14,535 bases of DNA from an uncultured Clostridium sp. Lineage in GTDB: Bacteria; Bacillota; Clostridia; Lachnospirales; Lachnospiraceae. Under the pieces are notes generated by a model that saw only the letters and a list, made by a program, of their open reading frames with translations, was not told where the DNA came from and searched no databases. A program made the position numbers and the translations under genes. Location: positions 1 to 14,535 of the forward strand of contig UQJF01000084.1 of assembly GCA_900541315.1 (NCBI GenBank), given 5' to 3'. This document shows, in pieces, positions 5,917 through 14,228 of the stretch (the stretch's first letter is position 1; each line of letters opens with the position of its first letter).

Positions 5917-8900
5917 GGCCTGCTCTCCTCTATCATCTTTAAAATATCATCTTTTGTAAGTTCTCCAAAGGAAATACCACCCTTTGACACGATCTGGTCT
6001 GCCAGATCCTTTTTTGCTTCCTGAAGCTTTAAGATATTTTCCTCAATGGTATCACTGGTGATCAGCTTGTATACCATTACCTGCTTTTCCTGGCCGATCC
6101 TGTGGGTACGGTCTGTTGCCTGGTTCTGGGCTGCCACATTCCACCATGGATCATAATGGATCACAATATCTGCTGCTGTCAGGTTTAATCCCGTTCCTCC
6201 TGCTTTCAGGCTGATAAGAAATACAGGCACCTCATTCTGGTGGAAACGGGATACCATCTGAATACGTTCTTCTTTCGGCGTTGCTCCCGTCAGCTTATAA
6301 CATTCAATGCCATCCTTTTTTAGCTGCTCTTCGATCAGATCCAGCATAGATGTAAACTGGGAGAACAATAAGATTTTATGCTCCCCTTCCACACCGGTGC
6401 GGATCAGATCCATACAGGTCTTAAGCTTGGCAGAACCAGCTTTATAATTTCCATAACAAAGCCTGGGATCACAGCAGATCTGGCGCAGACGCATCAGATC
6501 CGATAAGATCTGCAGCTTTTCTGCTCCTTTAAAGTCATCGGATTCCAGTTTTTCCTTTAATAAAATGGCATTGGCTGTATACAGTTTTTTCTGCTCTTCC
6601 TCCAAGGTAGAATACACCACTTTTTCCAGCTTATCCGGAAGCTCTTTTAATACATCCTTCTTTACCCTTCGCAGGATAAAAGGTCCGATCAGCCCCTTTA
6701 ACCGCTCTAAAGCCTGCTCATTCCTTTCTTTTGTGATAGGAATCTCATATTCCCTGCGAAAATACTGGTTTCCAAACAAAAATCCAGGCATCAGAAAATC
6801 AAAAATACTCCAAAGCTCTCCCAGACGGTTTTCAATTGGCGTACCTGTCAGTGCAAAACGTGAGCGTACATTAACTGCCTTTACAGAACGGGCGCTCTGG
6901 GTGGCAGCATTTTTTATATACTGGGCTTCATCAATGATCTGGAATCGGAAATCAATTCCTTCATAATTTGCAATATCTCTTTTTAACAGGTCATAGGAGG
7001 TGATCAGGACCTGACAGCCCAGACCACCTTCTTTGATGCTTTGCAGCAGTTCCATTCTCTGCGGGCCAGTTCCCACCACTGACTGTACCTTCAGATCCGG
7101 AGCAAATTTCTGTATCTCCTGTTCCCAGTTAAAGACCAAGGAAGCCGGACAGACTACAAGACTTGGTGCCTTTTCCCCACTGCTGTAGGCATCTTCAAAC
7201 AGGGCGATCACCTGAATGGTTTTTCCAAGACCCATATCATCAGCCAAAATACCGCCAAAGCCACATTTATCCAATGTTTTCATCCATCGGAATCCCATTT
7301 TCTGGTATTCTCTTAAAACGTTTTCAAAACGGGCCGGAACCGGCTCATCACTGTCTTCTACTGCCTTTACTGCACGGACCATTGCCTTAAACAGCTGGTC
7401 TCTGTAATAGGTAATGCCCGGACTTTCTTTTAAAATATGATCCAGATACAAGGCTCTGTACGCAGGCAGGCGGATCGTGCCGCTTTGCAGATCTTTTTTG
7501 CTGATTCCAAGCTCTCCTGCCAGCTTTGTAAGGGTAAACATTCCCCCCTTATCCAGCATTAAAAATTGTCCGCTCTTTAAGCGGTAATACTTCTTTTTCT
7601 GGCTGTAGGCAGCCAGGATACGGCCCAGTTCCTCCTTTGGAAACTCTCCCATATCTACAGTCAGCTCCAGCCAGCCTGTATAAGCGCTGACACCGGCAGA
7701 CACAGTAGGAGTTTCCATAATTTTCCAGTTTTTCATGGACTCAGACAGGTATACATCTCCCATGCTGCGAAACTCTTCCATTCCCTTATCAAGAAGGTGA
7801 TACAAAGCTTTTTCATCTTCTTTTAATACAAGACGCCCATCTTTTGGATCCCTGTATTTAAAATATTTCCGTATCACCTGACTGATCTTAAACTCTCCCG
7901 GCACATCACGGCAGATAGCTGAAGGGAGATTTTCATCTTCTACAGGATGGAAGGTATATTCACCATAGGACAAAAGCGGTTCCATGTATAAAATGCCCTT
8001 TTCGTCAGCATCAAAACGAAACACCGCCTTTAAAGGCTCCATTTTATATTCTTCCAGATCCACGTTTTCCTGCTGCATAAGGCTGTATGGTTTTAAAGTT
8101 TTAAGCACACGTTCATATAAAAGAGGAATATCCTTGGCCCCCGCCTGTATCTTGTATTCCCGGTCTCTGGTGATCTGCTCTAAGAAGGTTCCTGCCGCCT
8201 GACTGAAATGATGGGAACAGCAGCAGACAGTCTTTTCCGTTACAATATAAATGCGGCGCTCACCCCTGAAAAAGGCAAGGACCGGTTCTGTAACACTTCC
8301 TTCTTCTGTACATACCCCCTTTAATACAGCTTCCACACCATCTCTTCCATATTTACTGATGCAGATCACCAGCTTAGGGTCTTTTTTCTGCACTTTAAGA
8401 GATGACCGGATACCTCCCGGAAGCTGCACCTCCAGTTCTTCCTGTTCTAAGACCTCAAAAAAGCGGTCTCTGTTCATACGGCTAAGGGTGATCTCCCTTT
8501 GTGACTTCTGTCCTTCCGTCAGGCTCATGACCAGGGATAATAATCCCCTGCTTTCCGGGCAAAAAGAACTTCCCTGATGGTGAAATGCCAGCTCTTTTCC
8601 ATATTCCACATAAGCACCCATGGTCACTGCGTCAGAAAATTCTCCCAGATCTCTCACTGCATACATTTTTTCACGGCCTACTTTAAATTCCAGATGTACA
8701 TCCCTGCCATTTAAGAGCACCGTCGGCACCAGTTTTACCTGGCTTCCCTCTTCTTCCTCTAAAATACGGGCTACCTCCTGATTGGTGTACTCGCGGATCA
8801 TAGTATGGACCTGGGAAGAACTATGTACCAGAGGCTTGGACATTTCTGCCTGATATTCTTTATAATACGCAAAAAGGGCCTCCCCATGGGCGCAGATGCC

Positions 8901-9062
8901 CCTGTAAGAATTCCCTTTTTCACAGGTACAGGAATAGTCCTTTACCTGTCCGTTTTTCAGATATAACTTTGTTTTAAAGGTGTGGGCCTGATCTTCCACC
9001 AGACCCACTACGCCAGCTTCGCCTTTCCAGAAACTGTTTGCATCCATTTTGACGATTTTCAT
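5913..9062 (-). CDS. SNF2-family DNA helicase/ATPase with SWIM zinc finger
   Basis: A 1049-residue Swi2/Snf2 ATPase of the bacterial type, presumed to move along double-stranded DNA or remodel protein-DNA or RNA-polymerase complexes; its cellular role is not known. The N-terminus has a SWIM zinc finger, C45-x-C47 and C57-x-H59. A long middle region (about 90-570) fits the bacterial SNF2-associated domain. The motor follows: motif I DDMGLGKT (608-615, Lys614), motif II DEAQ (711-714), motif III LTGTP (738-742), motif IV region LLFSQFTSMLDL (898-909), and motifs V-VI with GGTGLNL (955-961) and Q-A-T-D-R-T-H-R-I-G-Q (981-991). All motor motifs are intact. The start ATG at 9062 is 20 bases after the argS stop, with GAAGGGG in between, so it is probably co-transcribed with argS. 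It overlaps the sugar kinase start by 4 bases. No methyltransferase, nuclease or other phage-defence partner is nearby. Confidence 0.93.
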   Translation of the reverse strand: MKIVKMDANSFWKGEAGVVGLVEDQAHTFKTKLYLKNGQVKDYSCTCEKGNSYRGICAHGEALFAYYKEYQAEMSKPLVHSSSQVHTMIREYTNQEVARILEEEEGSQVKLVPTVLLNGRDVHLEFKVGREKMYAVRDLGEFSDAVTMGAYVEYGKELAFHHQGSSFCPESRGLLSLVMSLTEGQKSQREITLSRMNRDRFFEVLEQEELEVQLPGGIRSSLKVQKKDPKLVICISKYGRDGVEAVLKGVCTEEGSVTEPVLAFFRGERRIYIVTEKTVCCCSHHFSQAAGTFLEQITRDREYKIQAGAKDIPLLYERVLKTLKPYSLMQQENVDLEEYKMEPLKAVFRFDADEKGILYMEPLLSYGEYTFHPVEDENLPSAICRDVPGEFKISQVIRKYFKYRDPKDGRLVLKEDEKALYHLLDKGMEEFRSMGDVYLSESMKNWKIMETPTVSAGVSAYTGWLELTVDMGEFPKEELGRILAAYSQKKKYYRLKSGQFLMLDKGGMFTLTKLAGELGISKKDLQSGTIRLPAYRALYLDHILKESPGITYYRDQLFKAMVRAVKAVEDSDEPVPARFENVLREYQKMGFRWMKTLDKCGFGGILADDMGLGKTIQVIALFEDAYSSGEKAPSLVVCPASLVFNWEQEIQKFAPDLKVQSVVGTGPQRMELLQSIKEGGLGCQVLITSYDLLKRDIANYEGIDFRFQIIDEAQYIKNAATQSARSVKAVNVRSRFALTGTPIENRLGELWSIFDFLMPGFLFGNQYFRREYEIPITKERNEQALERLKGLIGPFILRRVKKDVLKELPDKLEKVVYSTLEEEQKKLYTANAILLKEKLESDDFKGAEKLQILSDLMRLRQICCDPRLCYGNYKAGSAKLKTCMDLIRTGVEGEHKILLFSQFTSMLDLIEEQLKKDGIECYKLTGATPKEERIQMVSRFHQNEVPVFLISLKAGGTGLNLTAADIVIHYDPWWNVAAQNQATDRTHRIGQEKQVMVYKLITSDTIEENILKLQEAKKDLADQIVSKGGISFGELTKDDILKMIEESRP

Positions 9063-9082
9063 GACGTTGATCTACCCCTTCT

Positions 9083-10870
9083 TTACATCCGCTCCGGAGC
9101 CTCAATTCCCAGAAGTCCGATGCAGATCTCCAGTGTTCTTCTGGTCAATGTGATCAGGCCAATATAGCTGTCTTTTACTGCAGGATCTTCTTCTGAGAGG
9201 ATCTTTGTGTCATGGTAAAAGCTGTTAAACGCATTGGCCAGCTCATAAATATACTGACAGATCTTATGAGGTGCTGTCTCTGCAAAGCCATTTTCGATCA
9301 CTTCATTGTACTTGGAAAGCTGAAGCATCAGTGCCTTCTCAGAAACGCCCTTTGCAGGAAGGATCTTCTTTTCTACACCTTTTTCTGTTACCTGTCCGCC
9401 ATTTTCCTTATATTTATTTAAAATGGACTTGATGCGGACGATGGTATAAAGGATGTATGGGCCTGTATTTCCCTCAAAGGAGATAAAGCGGTCAGTATCA
9501 AAGATATAATCCTTGGAAGCCTGATTTGACAGATCGCCGTATTTTAATGCTGCAAGACCTACGATCTTTGCTGTCTCTTTTGCTTCCTCCTCAGATACCG
9601 TGCGGTTTTCCATGATCCTCTGGTAAACAGCCTCATCAATATCTGCGATCAGCTTCTCAAGACGCATAATACCGCCTTCTCTTGTCTTAAAAGGCTTTCC
9701 GTCCTTGCCATTCATAGTACCGAAGCCTAAAAATACCATCTGGGTCTCAGGCTTAACAATACCTGCTTTCTTTGCAACGCGGAATACCTGCTCAAAATGC
9801 ATAGCCTGACGCTTATCTACTACATAAATATAGCGATCCGGCTTAAAGTCTTCCTCGCGCTCTACAATGGTAGCAAGGTCAGAAGTTGCATATAAAGAAG
9901 CTCCATCTGACTTACGGATCAGGCATGGAGGGATCTCCTTGGTATCGCCTTCTTCTGCCACATCTACAACTAAGGCTCCCTGGCTTTCATGTACCAGTCC
10001 CTGAGCCTCTAAGGTATCTATCATCTTCTGGATGTATGGTTCTGCATCGCTTTCGCCTTTCCACAGGTCAAAATCTACATTCAGATTGGAATAGTTCTTC
10101 TTAAGATCAGCTACAGACACATTCATAATGTGCTTCCAGATAGCCCTGAACGGAGGATAACCCTTCTGAAGCTTTAAGGTTGCCTGATGGGCACGCTCTT
10201 TAAACGCCTCATCCACTTTTGACTTACCGCTGGCAGCCGGATAGATCTCCTCTAACTCGCTGATGGTAAAAGGTGCCTCAGCCGGATATTCTCCTGTATA
10301 ATTTTCATCAAAATATGGCAGCTCAGGCTTGCGGTCACGGAGTTCCTCAATAATAAGGCCCATCTGCAGTCCCCAGTCGCCTAAATGCACATCACCGATC
10401 ACATTGTGGCCCAGGAAACGTCCCATACGTTTTACGCTTTCACCGATAACAGCAGAACGTAAATGTCCTACATGAAGAGGTTTTGCCACATTGGCACCGC
10501 CAAAGTCTACGATAATCGTTTCTTTTTTTGCAGGCTCTTCCAGTCCCAGCTTCTCATCTGCTGCCATGCCGTTCATATAGTCAGCTAAAAAGCTTTCAGA
10601 AAGCTTTAAGTTGATAAAACCAGGCATCACTGCTACGATCTGGGAAAATACAGGACTTGCATTTTCTCCTGTAAGCTGCTCTACCACTGCATTTGCAATA
10701 TCAATAGGTTTCTTTTTATATGCCTTGGCAGCTGCCATAGCACCGTTGCACTGATATTCGCACAGATCCGGGCGGTTGGATAAAACCACTTTTGCGAACT
10801 TTTCTTCATAGCCGCAGGCTGCAAATGCTGCTTTCAGTTCCTGCTCCAGAACTTCCAGAATCTTTTTCAC
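9083..10870 (-). CDS. argS: Arginine-tRNA ligase
   Basis: Class I aminoacyl-tRNA synthetase that charges tRNA-Arg with arginine in the cytoplasm. The 595-residue length is normal. Residues 1-110 are the Arg-specific N-terminal domain. The HIGH motif is HVGH (133-136) in NVAKPLHVGHLRSA. The KMSKS position has the ArgRS variant D-G-K-P-F-K-T-R-E-G-G (390-400), and the DALR-type anticodon domain ends in GLLGIEAPERM. The start is GTG at 10870, chosen because AAGGAG (10884-10879) lies eight bases upstream and the protein start MKKILEVLEQ is family-like. It follows efp after a hairpin terminator, and no T-box leader fits in the 93-base gap. No obvious promoter is visible in the gap, so expression may depend partly on read-through from efp. 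Confidence 0.97.
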   Translation of the reverse strand: MKKILEVLEQELKAAFAACGYEEKFAKVVLSNRPDLCEYQCNGAMAAAKAYKKKPIDIANAVVEQLTGENASPVFSQIVAVMPGFINLKLSESFLADYMNGMAADEKLGLEEPAKKETIIVDFGGANVAKPLHVGHLRSAVIGESVKRMGRFLGHNVIGDVHLGDWGLQMGLIIEELRDRKPELPYFDENYTGEYPAEAPFTISELEEIYPAASGKSKVDEAFKERAHQATLKLQKGYPPFRAIWKHIMNVSVADLKKNYSNLNVDFDLWKGESDAEPYIQKMIDTLEAQGLVHESQGALVVDVAEEGDTKEIPPCLIRKSDGASLYATSDLATIVEREEDFKPDRYIYVVDKRQAMHFEQVFRVAKKAGIVKPETQMVFLGFGTMNGKDGKPFKTREGGIMRLEKLIADIDEAVYQRIMENRTVSEEEAKETAKIVGLAALKYGDLSNQASKDYIFDTDRFISFEGNTGPYILYTIVRIKSILNKYKENGGQVTEKGVEKKILPAKGVSEKALMLQLSKYNEVIENGFAETAPHKICQYIYELANAFNSFYHDTKILSEEDPAVKDSYIGLITLTRRTLEICIGLLGIEAPERM

Positions 10871-10878
10871 AATTATTT

Positions 10879-10884
10879 CTCCTT
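10879..10884 (-). promoter_or_regulatory. argS ribosome binding site (GTG start)
   Basis: AAGGAG on the minus strand, eight bases before the GTG at 10870, supports the non-ATG start. Confidence 0.75.
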
Positions 10885-10906
10885 GTATTCTTCTCTCTCA
10901 TATACG

Positions 10907-10933
10907 AAAATCGCTCCGGCAGTCTGCCGGAGC
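10907..10933 (-). terminator. Hairpin terminator between efp and argS
   Basis: GCTCCGGCA (10913-10921) and TGCCGGAGC (10925-10933) form a perfect 9-bp G+C-rich stem with a 3-base loop. On the minus strand it is followed by GATTTTC, a short U-run (10910-10907), and preceded by an A-rich stretch, so it may work in either direction. Strength on the minus strand is probably moderate, allowing some read-through into argS. Confidence 0.75.
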
Positions 10934-10951
10934 AATCTTTTACTTTTTATC

Positions 10952-10966
10952 TAAGCAATCTGCTTA
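10952..10966 (-). repeat. Small hairpin containing the efp stop codon
   Basis: TAAGCA (10952-10957) and TGCTTA (10961-10966) form a 6-bp stem with a 3-base loop. On the minus strand its first three bases are the efp TAA. It lies 18 bases before the larger terminator hairpin. Function unknown. Confidence 0.35.
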
Positions 10967-11521
10967 TACACGGGACAGATATTCGCCGGTTCTGGTATCG
11001 ATCTTGATCTTATCGCCTGTGTTTACGAATAACGGAACACTTACAGTAGCTCCGGTCTCAACAGTTGCTGGCTTGCTTGCGCCGGTTGCTGTATCACCCT
11101 TAAAGCCTGGTTCTGTATCAGTAATCTCCAGCTCTACAAACAGAGGTGGCTCTACAGAGAATACATTTCCGTTGTAAGAACAAACTTTACAGATCTCATT
11201 CTCTTTAACAAATTTTAATGCATCACCGATGATGTCCTTATTTAATGCTAACTGCTCGTAGTTCTCTACGTTCATGAAGTTATACAGATCTCCATCCTCA
11301 TACAGATACTGCATATCTACACGGTCGATTCTTGCTGCCGGGAACTTCTCGGTTGGACGGAAAGTACGCTCAACAACACCGCCGTTGATAACATTTTTTA
11401 ATTTAGTACGCACGAAAGCAGCGCCCTTGCCTGGCTTAACATGCTGGAATTCAAGAATCTGAACAACCTGTCCATCAATTTCCAGTGTAATTCCGTTTCT
11501 AAAATCGCCTGCTGATATCAT
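10964..11521 (-). CDS. efp: Elongation factor P
   Basis: EF-P enters the ribosomal E site and rescues peptide-bond formation at polyproline stretches. The 185-residue length is standard. The order is a KOW-like domain I (about 1-65) and two OB domains (about 66-127 and 128-185), ending in the typical [11 protein letters not shown]. The tip loop is [10 protein letters not shown] with Lys32, the residue that is post-translationally modified in many bacteria; no EF-P modification gene such as epmA/epmB is in the window. The ATG at 11521 is nine bases after a perfect AAGGAGG (11537-11531), suggesting high expression. It has a good promoter at 11590-11618 and a terminator at 10907-10933, so it can be made as a monocistronic mRNA. 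Confidence 0.98.
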   Translation of the reverse strand: MISAGDFRNGITLEIDGQVVQILEFQHVKPGKGAAFVRTKLKNVINGGVVERTFRPTEKFPAARIDRVDMQYLYEDGDLYNFMNVENYEQLALNKDIIGDALKFVKENEICKVCSYNGNVFSVEPPLFVELEITDTEPGFKGDTATGASKPATVETGATVSVPLFVNTGDKIKIDTRTGEYLSRV

Positions 11522-11530
11522 AAAGATATT

Positions 11531-11537
11531 CCTCCTT
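11531..11537 (-). promoter_or_regulatory. efp ribosome binding site, perfect consensus
   Basis: AAGGAGG on the minus strand, nine bases before the efp ATG, is fully complementary to the 16S rRNA tail. It is the strongest site in the window. Confidence 0.85.
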
Positions 11538-11547
11538 AAGTTCGTTC

Positions 11548-11566
11548 AGGATGCTGCCTGCATCCT
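11548..11566 (-). other. Hairpin in the efp 5' leader
   Basis: AGGATGC (11548-11554) and GCATCCT (11560-11566) form a perfect 7-bp stem with a 5-base loop. It sits between the predicted transcription start (about 11583) and the ribosome site (11531-11537), which it does not cover. It may stabilise the 5' end of the mRNA. Confidence 0.4.
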
Positions 11567-11589
11567 CTAATTTCTCTCTAATCTTTTTT

Positions 11590-11618
11590 ATTTTATACTA
11601 TGTATTATGGTTTTTCAA
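11590..11618 (-). promoter_or_regulatory. Sigma-A promoter of efp
   Basis: On the minus strand, TTGAAA (11618-11613) and TAAAAT (11595-11590) are separated by 17 bases, each matching the consensus at five of six positions. The predicted start is near 11583, giving a leader of about 60 bases. Confidence 0.75.
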
Positions 11619-11649
11619 GTTCTTTTTTCGTATTTACAGCTGATTTACA

Positions 11650-13038
11650 CTATTTATGTGCTTCCTGGTAGATTTCTTCTGCAATATCCTCTAAAGAACG
11701 ATCATTTACATCCACTGCCATATGTGCTGCTTTTAAATATAATGGCCGCCGCTCATCCAGTAAGCTTCTGATCCGTGCCGGCACATCATCACTGTGAAGC
11801 ATAGGACGGCTGGACACATCTGCCCCGATACGCTTGTAAACAGTCTCCGGTGAAACATCCAGATATACCACCAGTCCAAGCTTCTTTAAAAGCTCTCTGT
11901 TTTCCTCTCTTAAAGGAAGACCGCCACCTACAGAGATCACTGCTCCATCAGTTGTCTTCAACAGCTTTTCCAGGCACTGTGTCTCTAACTTTCTAAAGGC
12001 TTCCTCTCCCTTGTCTGCGAAGATCCTGGAAATAGCCATACCGGCTTCTTTTTCAATCTCCTGGTCTGTGTCAATAAAAGGCATGTGATAATGGGATGCA
12101 TAAAACCGGCCAGCACTTGTCTTTCCCGCTCCCATAAATCCAGTAAAGATCACATTGTTCTTTCTTGTATTTCCATGTAAATGATCTAAGATCATTTCAC
12201 GTACTGTATCAATCGTATCTTTGTCCACCTTTACATCCGGATTCCACAGTTCATAGGCGATCAGTCCCTGATACAGAAGCATATCCAGACCGTTGATGGC
12301 TTTTCCGCCTGTCTCCTGTACCATTTTCATAAATTTCGTGCAGGAAGGTGTGTATACAATGTCCACTGCTGTATGGATCAGCTTATAAAAGTCCGTATCT
12401 TCTATAATAACATCCTCTGTATGGGGATGCATACCTACACTGGTGGACTGGACCGCAAGATATCCTTTTTCATTTTGGGGAATCTGGCCATACTCTTCAA
12501 GCTTTAAAGGAATAAGTACTTCCCGCCCTGCAAGCCCGTTGATATAATCTGCCAGGGCTTCAGCTTTCTCCAGGCTGCGGTTTAAGATATAAACAACTGC
12601 TGCACCGGACTTTGCAAGGATATAAGCAGCTGCCTTGGCTGCGCCTCCCGCCCCCAGCAGAATACATTTTTCTCCTGTAATAGAGATACCAGCCTCATCC
12701 ATAACCCGTTTCAGGCCGGCACCGTCAGTATTATATCCCTTGTAACCATGCTCTGTGCGCACTAGCGTATTCACAGCTCCAATAGCCAGGGCATCTTCGT
12801 CAATAGCCTCTAAGCATTTCATCACATCCTGTTTGTGGGGAACGGTGACATTGATCCCCTGGATATTTAATGCAAATGCTCCTTTTACTGCCATTTCTAC
12901 AGTTCCCCGGTTTACATGAAAAGGAACATACACCAAATCCTTTCCAGTGCGTCTGGCATAAAAGTTATGCATAAGAGGTGACATGGAGTGCTCCACAGGA
13001 TCTCCTATCACCCCATATACTTTTGTTCTTCCATCCAT
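11650..13038 (-). CDS. aroE-aroK: Bifunctional shikimate dehydrogenase/shikimate kinase (AroE-AroK fusion)
   Basis: One 462-residue protein carries two steps of the shikimate pathway to chorismate: NADPH reduction of 3-dehydroshikimate, then ATP phosphorylation of shikimate. The AroE half (1 to about 285) has the substrate-binding H-S-M-S-P start (17-21), VPHK with the catalytic Lys69, NTDGAG with Asp105 (103-108), the nucleotide-binding GAGGAAKAA (129-137) and the closing NGLDMLLYQG (249-258). The AroK half (from about 293) has the P-loop GFMGAGKT (300-307), DTD (323-325) for Mg2+/shikimate, Arg349, GGG (371-373) and the lid R411 in SSRPML. Both sets of catalytic residues look intact, with a short linker around HLHGNTRKN. 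ATG at 13038 with AGGAG eight to nine bases upstream. It lies 46 bases after the YqeG gene, a YqeG-AroE proximity also known from Bacillus subtilis. Confidence 0.96.
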   Translation of the reverse strand: MDGRTKVYGVIGDPVEHSMSPLMHNFYARRTGKDLVYVPFHVNRGTVEMAVKGAFALNIQGINVTVPHKQDVMKCLEAIDEDALAIGAVNTLVRTEHGYKGYNTDGAGLKRVMDEAGISITGEKCILLGAGGAAKAAAYILAKSGAAVVYILNRSLEKAEALADYINGLAGREVLIPLKLEEYGQIPQNEKGYLAVQSTSVGMHPHTEDVIIEDTDFYKLIHTAVDIVYTPSCTKFMKMVQETGGKAINGLDMLLYQGLIAYELWNPDVKVDKDTIDTVREMILDHLHGNTRKNNVIFTGFMGAGKTSAGRFYASHYHMPFIDTDQEIEKEAGMAISRIFADKGEEAFRKLETQCLEKLLKTTDGAVISVGGGLPLREENRELLKKLGLVVYLDVSPETVYKRIGADVSSRPMLHSDDVPARIRSLLDERRPLYLKAAHMAVDVNDRSLEDIAEEIYQEAHK

Positions 13039-13084
13039 TGTACTCTCTCCTGCTGTCTCTTTCTTCTTTTCAGGACTTTTCCTA

Positions 13085-13603
13085 TTATCCTTCCTGTATC
13101 CATCCCTTTTTCAGGCTTTTCCTGTAACAATACAGGACCGGCTTTTCCAGATAGCGTTTTAAAACAATCTGTATCTCTTCTTTTGGGTTAATAGGCTTTA
13201 CCAGGACGGTCTGTATTCCCAGCCAGTTGGCACCCAAGATATCTGTAAAAAGCTGATCCCCTACAAACAAAGTGGTCTTTATATCTGTGCCCATAATCCC
13301 CATAGCCTTTTTATAGCCTTTGGCTCCCGGTTTCCCACCTTTATAAATATAAGGGCTTTTTACCTGGTCTGCAAAGGACTTCACCCTCGGTTCTTTATTA
13401 TTAGAGAGAAGGCAGGTCTTAAGCCCCAGCTCTTTCAAATGTTCAAATAATTTTATGGCTCTCTCATCTGCCGGTGCCCCATGGGGAACTAATGTATTAT
13501 CGATATCGTAAATGATCCCCTGGATTCCCATTTTTTTCCAGTTTTCATAAGGGATAACATAAGTGGAATCCTCTATTTTACCGGGATAAAAACATTGAAA
13601 CAT
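13085..13603 (-). CDS. YqeG-family HAD phosphatase
   Basis: A 172-residue HAD-IIIA hydrolase of the YqeG family; the physiological substrate is unknown, a phosphate ester being likely. HAD motifs in order: motif I D33-x-D35 in YDIDNTL, motif II SNN (67-69), motif III Lys91 in GKPGAKGY, and motif IV G-D-Q-L-F-T-D with Asp116 and Asp121. The length matches the family. The start ATG at 13603 has only a weak A/G-rich site upstream, but MFQCFYPGK lines up with the usual YqeG N-terminus. It is 24 bases downstream of nrdR and 46 bases upstream of aroE-aroK, so the three are probably co-transcribed. The C-terminus (SLKKGWIQEG) is lineage-specific. Confidence 0.9.
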   Translation of the reverse strand: MFQCFYPGKIEDSTYVIPYENWKKMGIQGIIYDIDNTLVPHGAPADERAIKLFEHLKELGLKTCLLSNNKEPRVKSFADQVKSPYIYKGGKPGAKGYKKAMGIMGTDIKTTLFVGDQLFTDILGANWLGIQTVLVKPINPKEEIQIVLKRYLEKPVLYCYRKSLKKGWIQEG

Positions 13604-13627
13604 ACTAAATTCTACTTTCTTTTAGAT

Positions 13628-14080
13628 TCACTTTTTCAGAAGTTTTCCTAACTCTTCCATAAAGGTACTTACATCCTTAAACTCCCTGTAAACAGAAGCA
13701 AAACGCACATAAGCCACCTCATCTACACTTTTCAACTTATCCATGACCAGTTCCCCGATCACGGAAGTAGAGATTTCCTTCTCTTCCCTGTTAAAGATCT
13801 GGTTTTCGATCTCATCGATCATGGTACTGATCTGACGTGGGGATACAGGACGTTTATGGCAGGAATGAAGAATACCCGCTTCAATTTTTGAGCGGTCATA
13901 GACTTCTCTGGATTCATCTTTTTTAATCACCATAAGGGGCATGGTCTCTAATTTTTCATAAGTGGTAAAACGCTTGCCGCAACGTTCACACTGACGGCGT
14001 CTGCGGATAGAACTGTTGTCATCTGCCGGACGGGAATCGATCACTTTGGTATCTGCTTCATTACAGTACGGGCACTTCAT
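13628..14080 (-). CDS. nrdR: Transcriptional repressor NrdR
   Basis: NrdR binds paired NrdR boxes and represses ribonucleotide reductase genes according to the ATP/dATP state sensed by its ATP cone. The 150-residue protein is standard length. The N-terminal zinc ribbon has C3-P-Y-C6 and C31-E-R-C34, with the basic R-R-R-R-Q-C-E-R segment used for DNA contact, then FTTYEKLE. The ATP-cone domain covers about residues 46-136, including VIKKDESREVYDRSKIEAGI. The ATG at 14080 follows AAGGA about 13 bases upstream. It heads the nrdR-yqeG-aroEK cluster behind a candidate promoter at 14151-14179. No nrd reductase gene and no recognisable NrdR-box pair are present here. Confidence 0.97.
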   Translation of the reverse strand: MKCPYCNEADTKVIDSRPADDNSSIRRRRQCERCGKRFTTYEKLETMPLMVIKKDESREVYDRSKIEAGILHSCHKRPVSPRQISTMIDEIENQIFNREEKEISTSVIGELVMDKLKSVDEVAYVRFASVYREFKDVSTFMEELGKLLKK

Positions 14081-14150
14081 AAATGCTGCACATCCTTTCT
14101 CTTATGATGTACTCCACCATTCCAGGAACACATCTTGTAATGATGAGTTT

Positions 14151-14179
14151 ATTTTAACCGAAAGCCCCCTCAAGCGCAA
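14151..14179 (-). promoter_or_regulatory. Candidate promoter of nrdR
   Basis: On the minus strand, TTGCGC (14179-14174) and TAAAAT (14156-14151) are spaced by 17 bases, giving a start near 14144 and a leader of about 64 bases. The -10 is good (five of six) and the -35 moderate (four of six). Confidence 0.55.
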
Positions 14180-14228
14180 GATTTTTGTTACAATTTCCCA
14201 TGTTTTTCCATATCCATTCCCCAGTCTA

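Noticed and set aside
6565..6966. Plus-strand open frame of 133 codons and other plus-strand frames inside the minus-strand genes
   Set aside because: They are antisense to genes with complete protein motifs and show no family-like composition or ribosome sites.
5913..9062. SNF2 helicase as part of a phage-defence system
   Set aside because: No methyltransferase, nuclease, DUF1998 or other defence partner is nearby; the neighbours are argS and a sugar kinase.
10871..10963. T-box leader for argS
   Set aside because: The gap is 93 bases, taken up by a terminator hairpin, and no T-box core sequence or specifier stem is visible.
14081..14160. NrdR-box autoregulatory site upstream of nrdR
   Set aside because: No pair of box-like sequences with correct spacing was seen.
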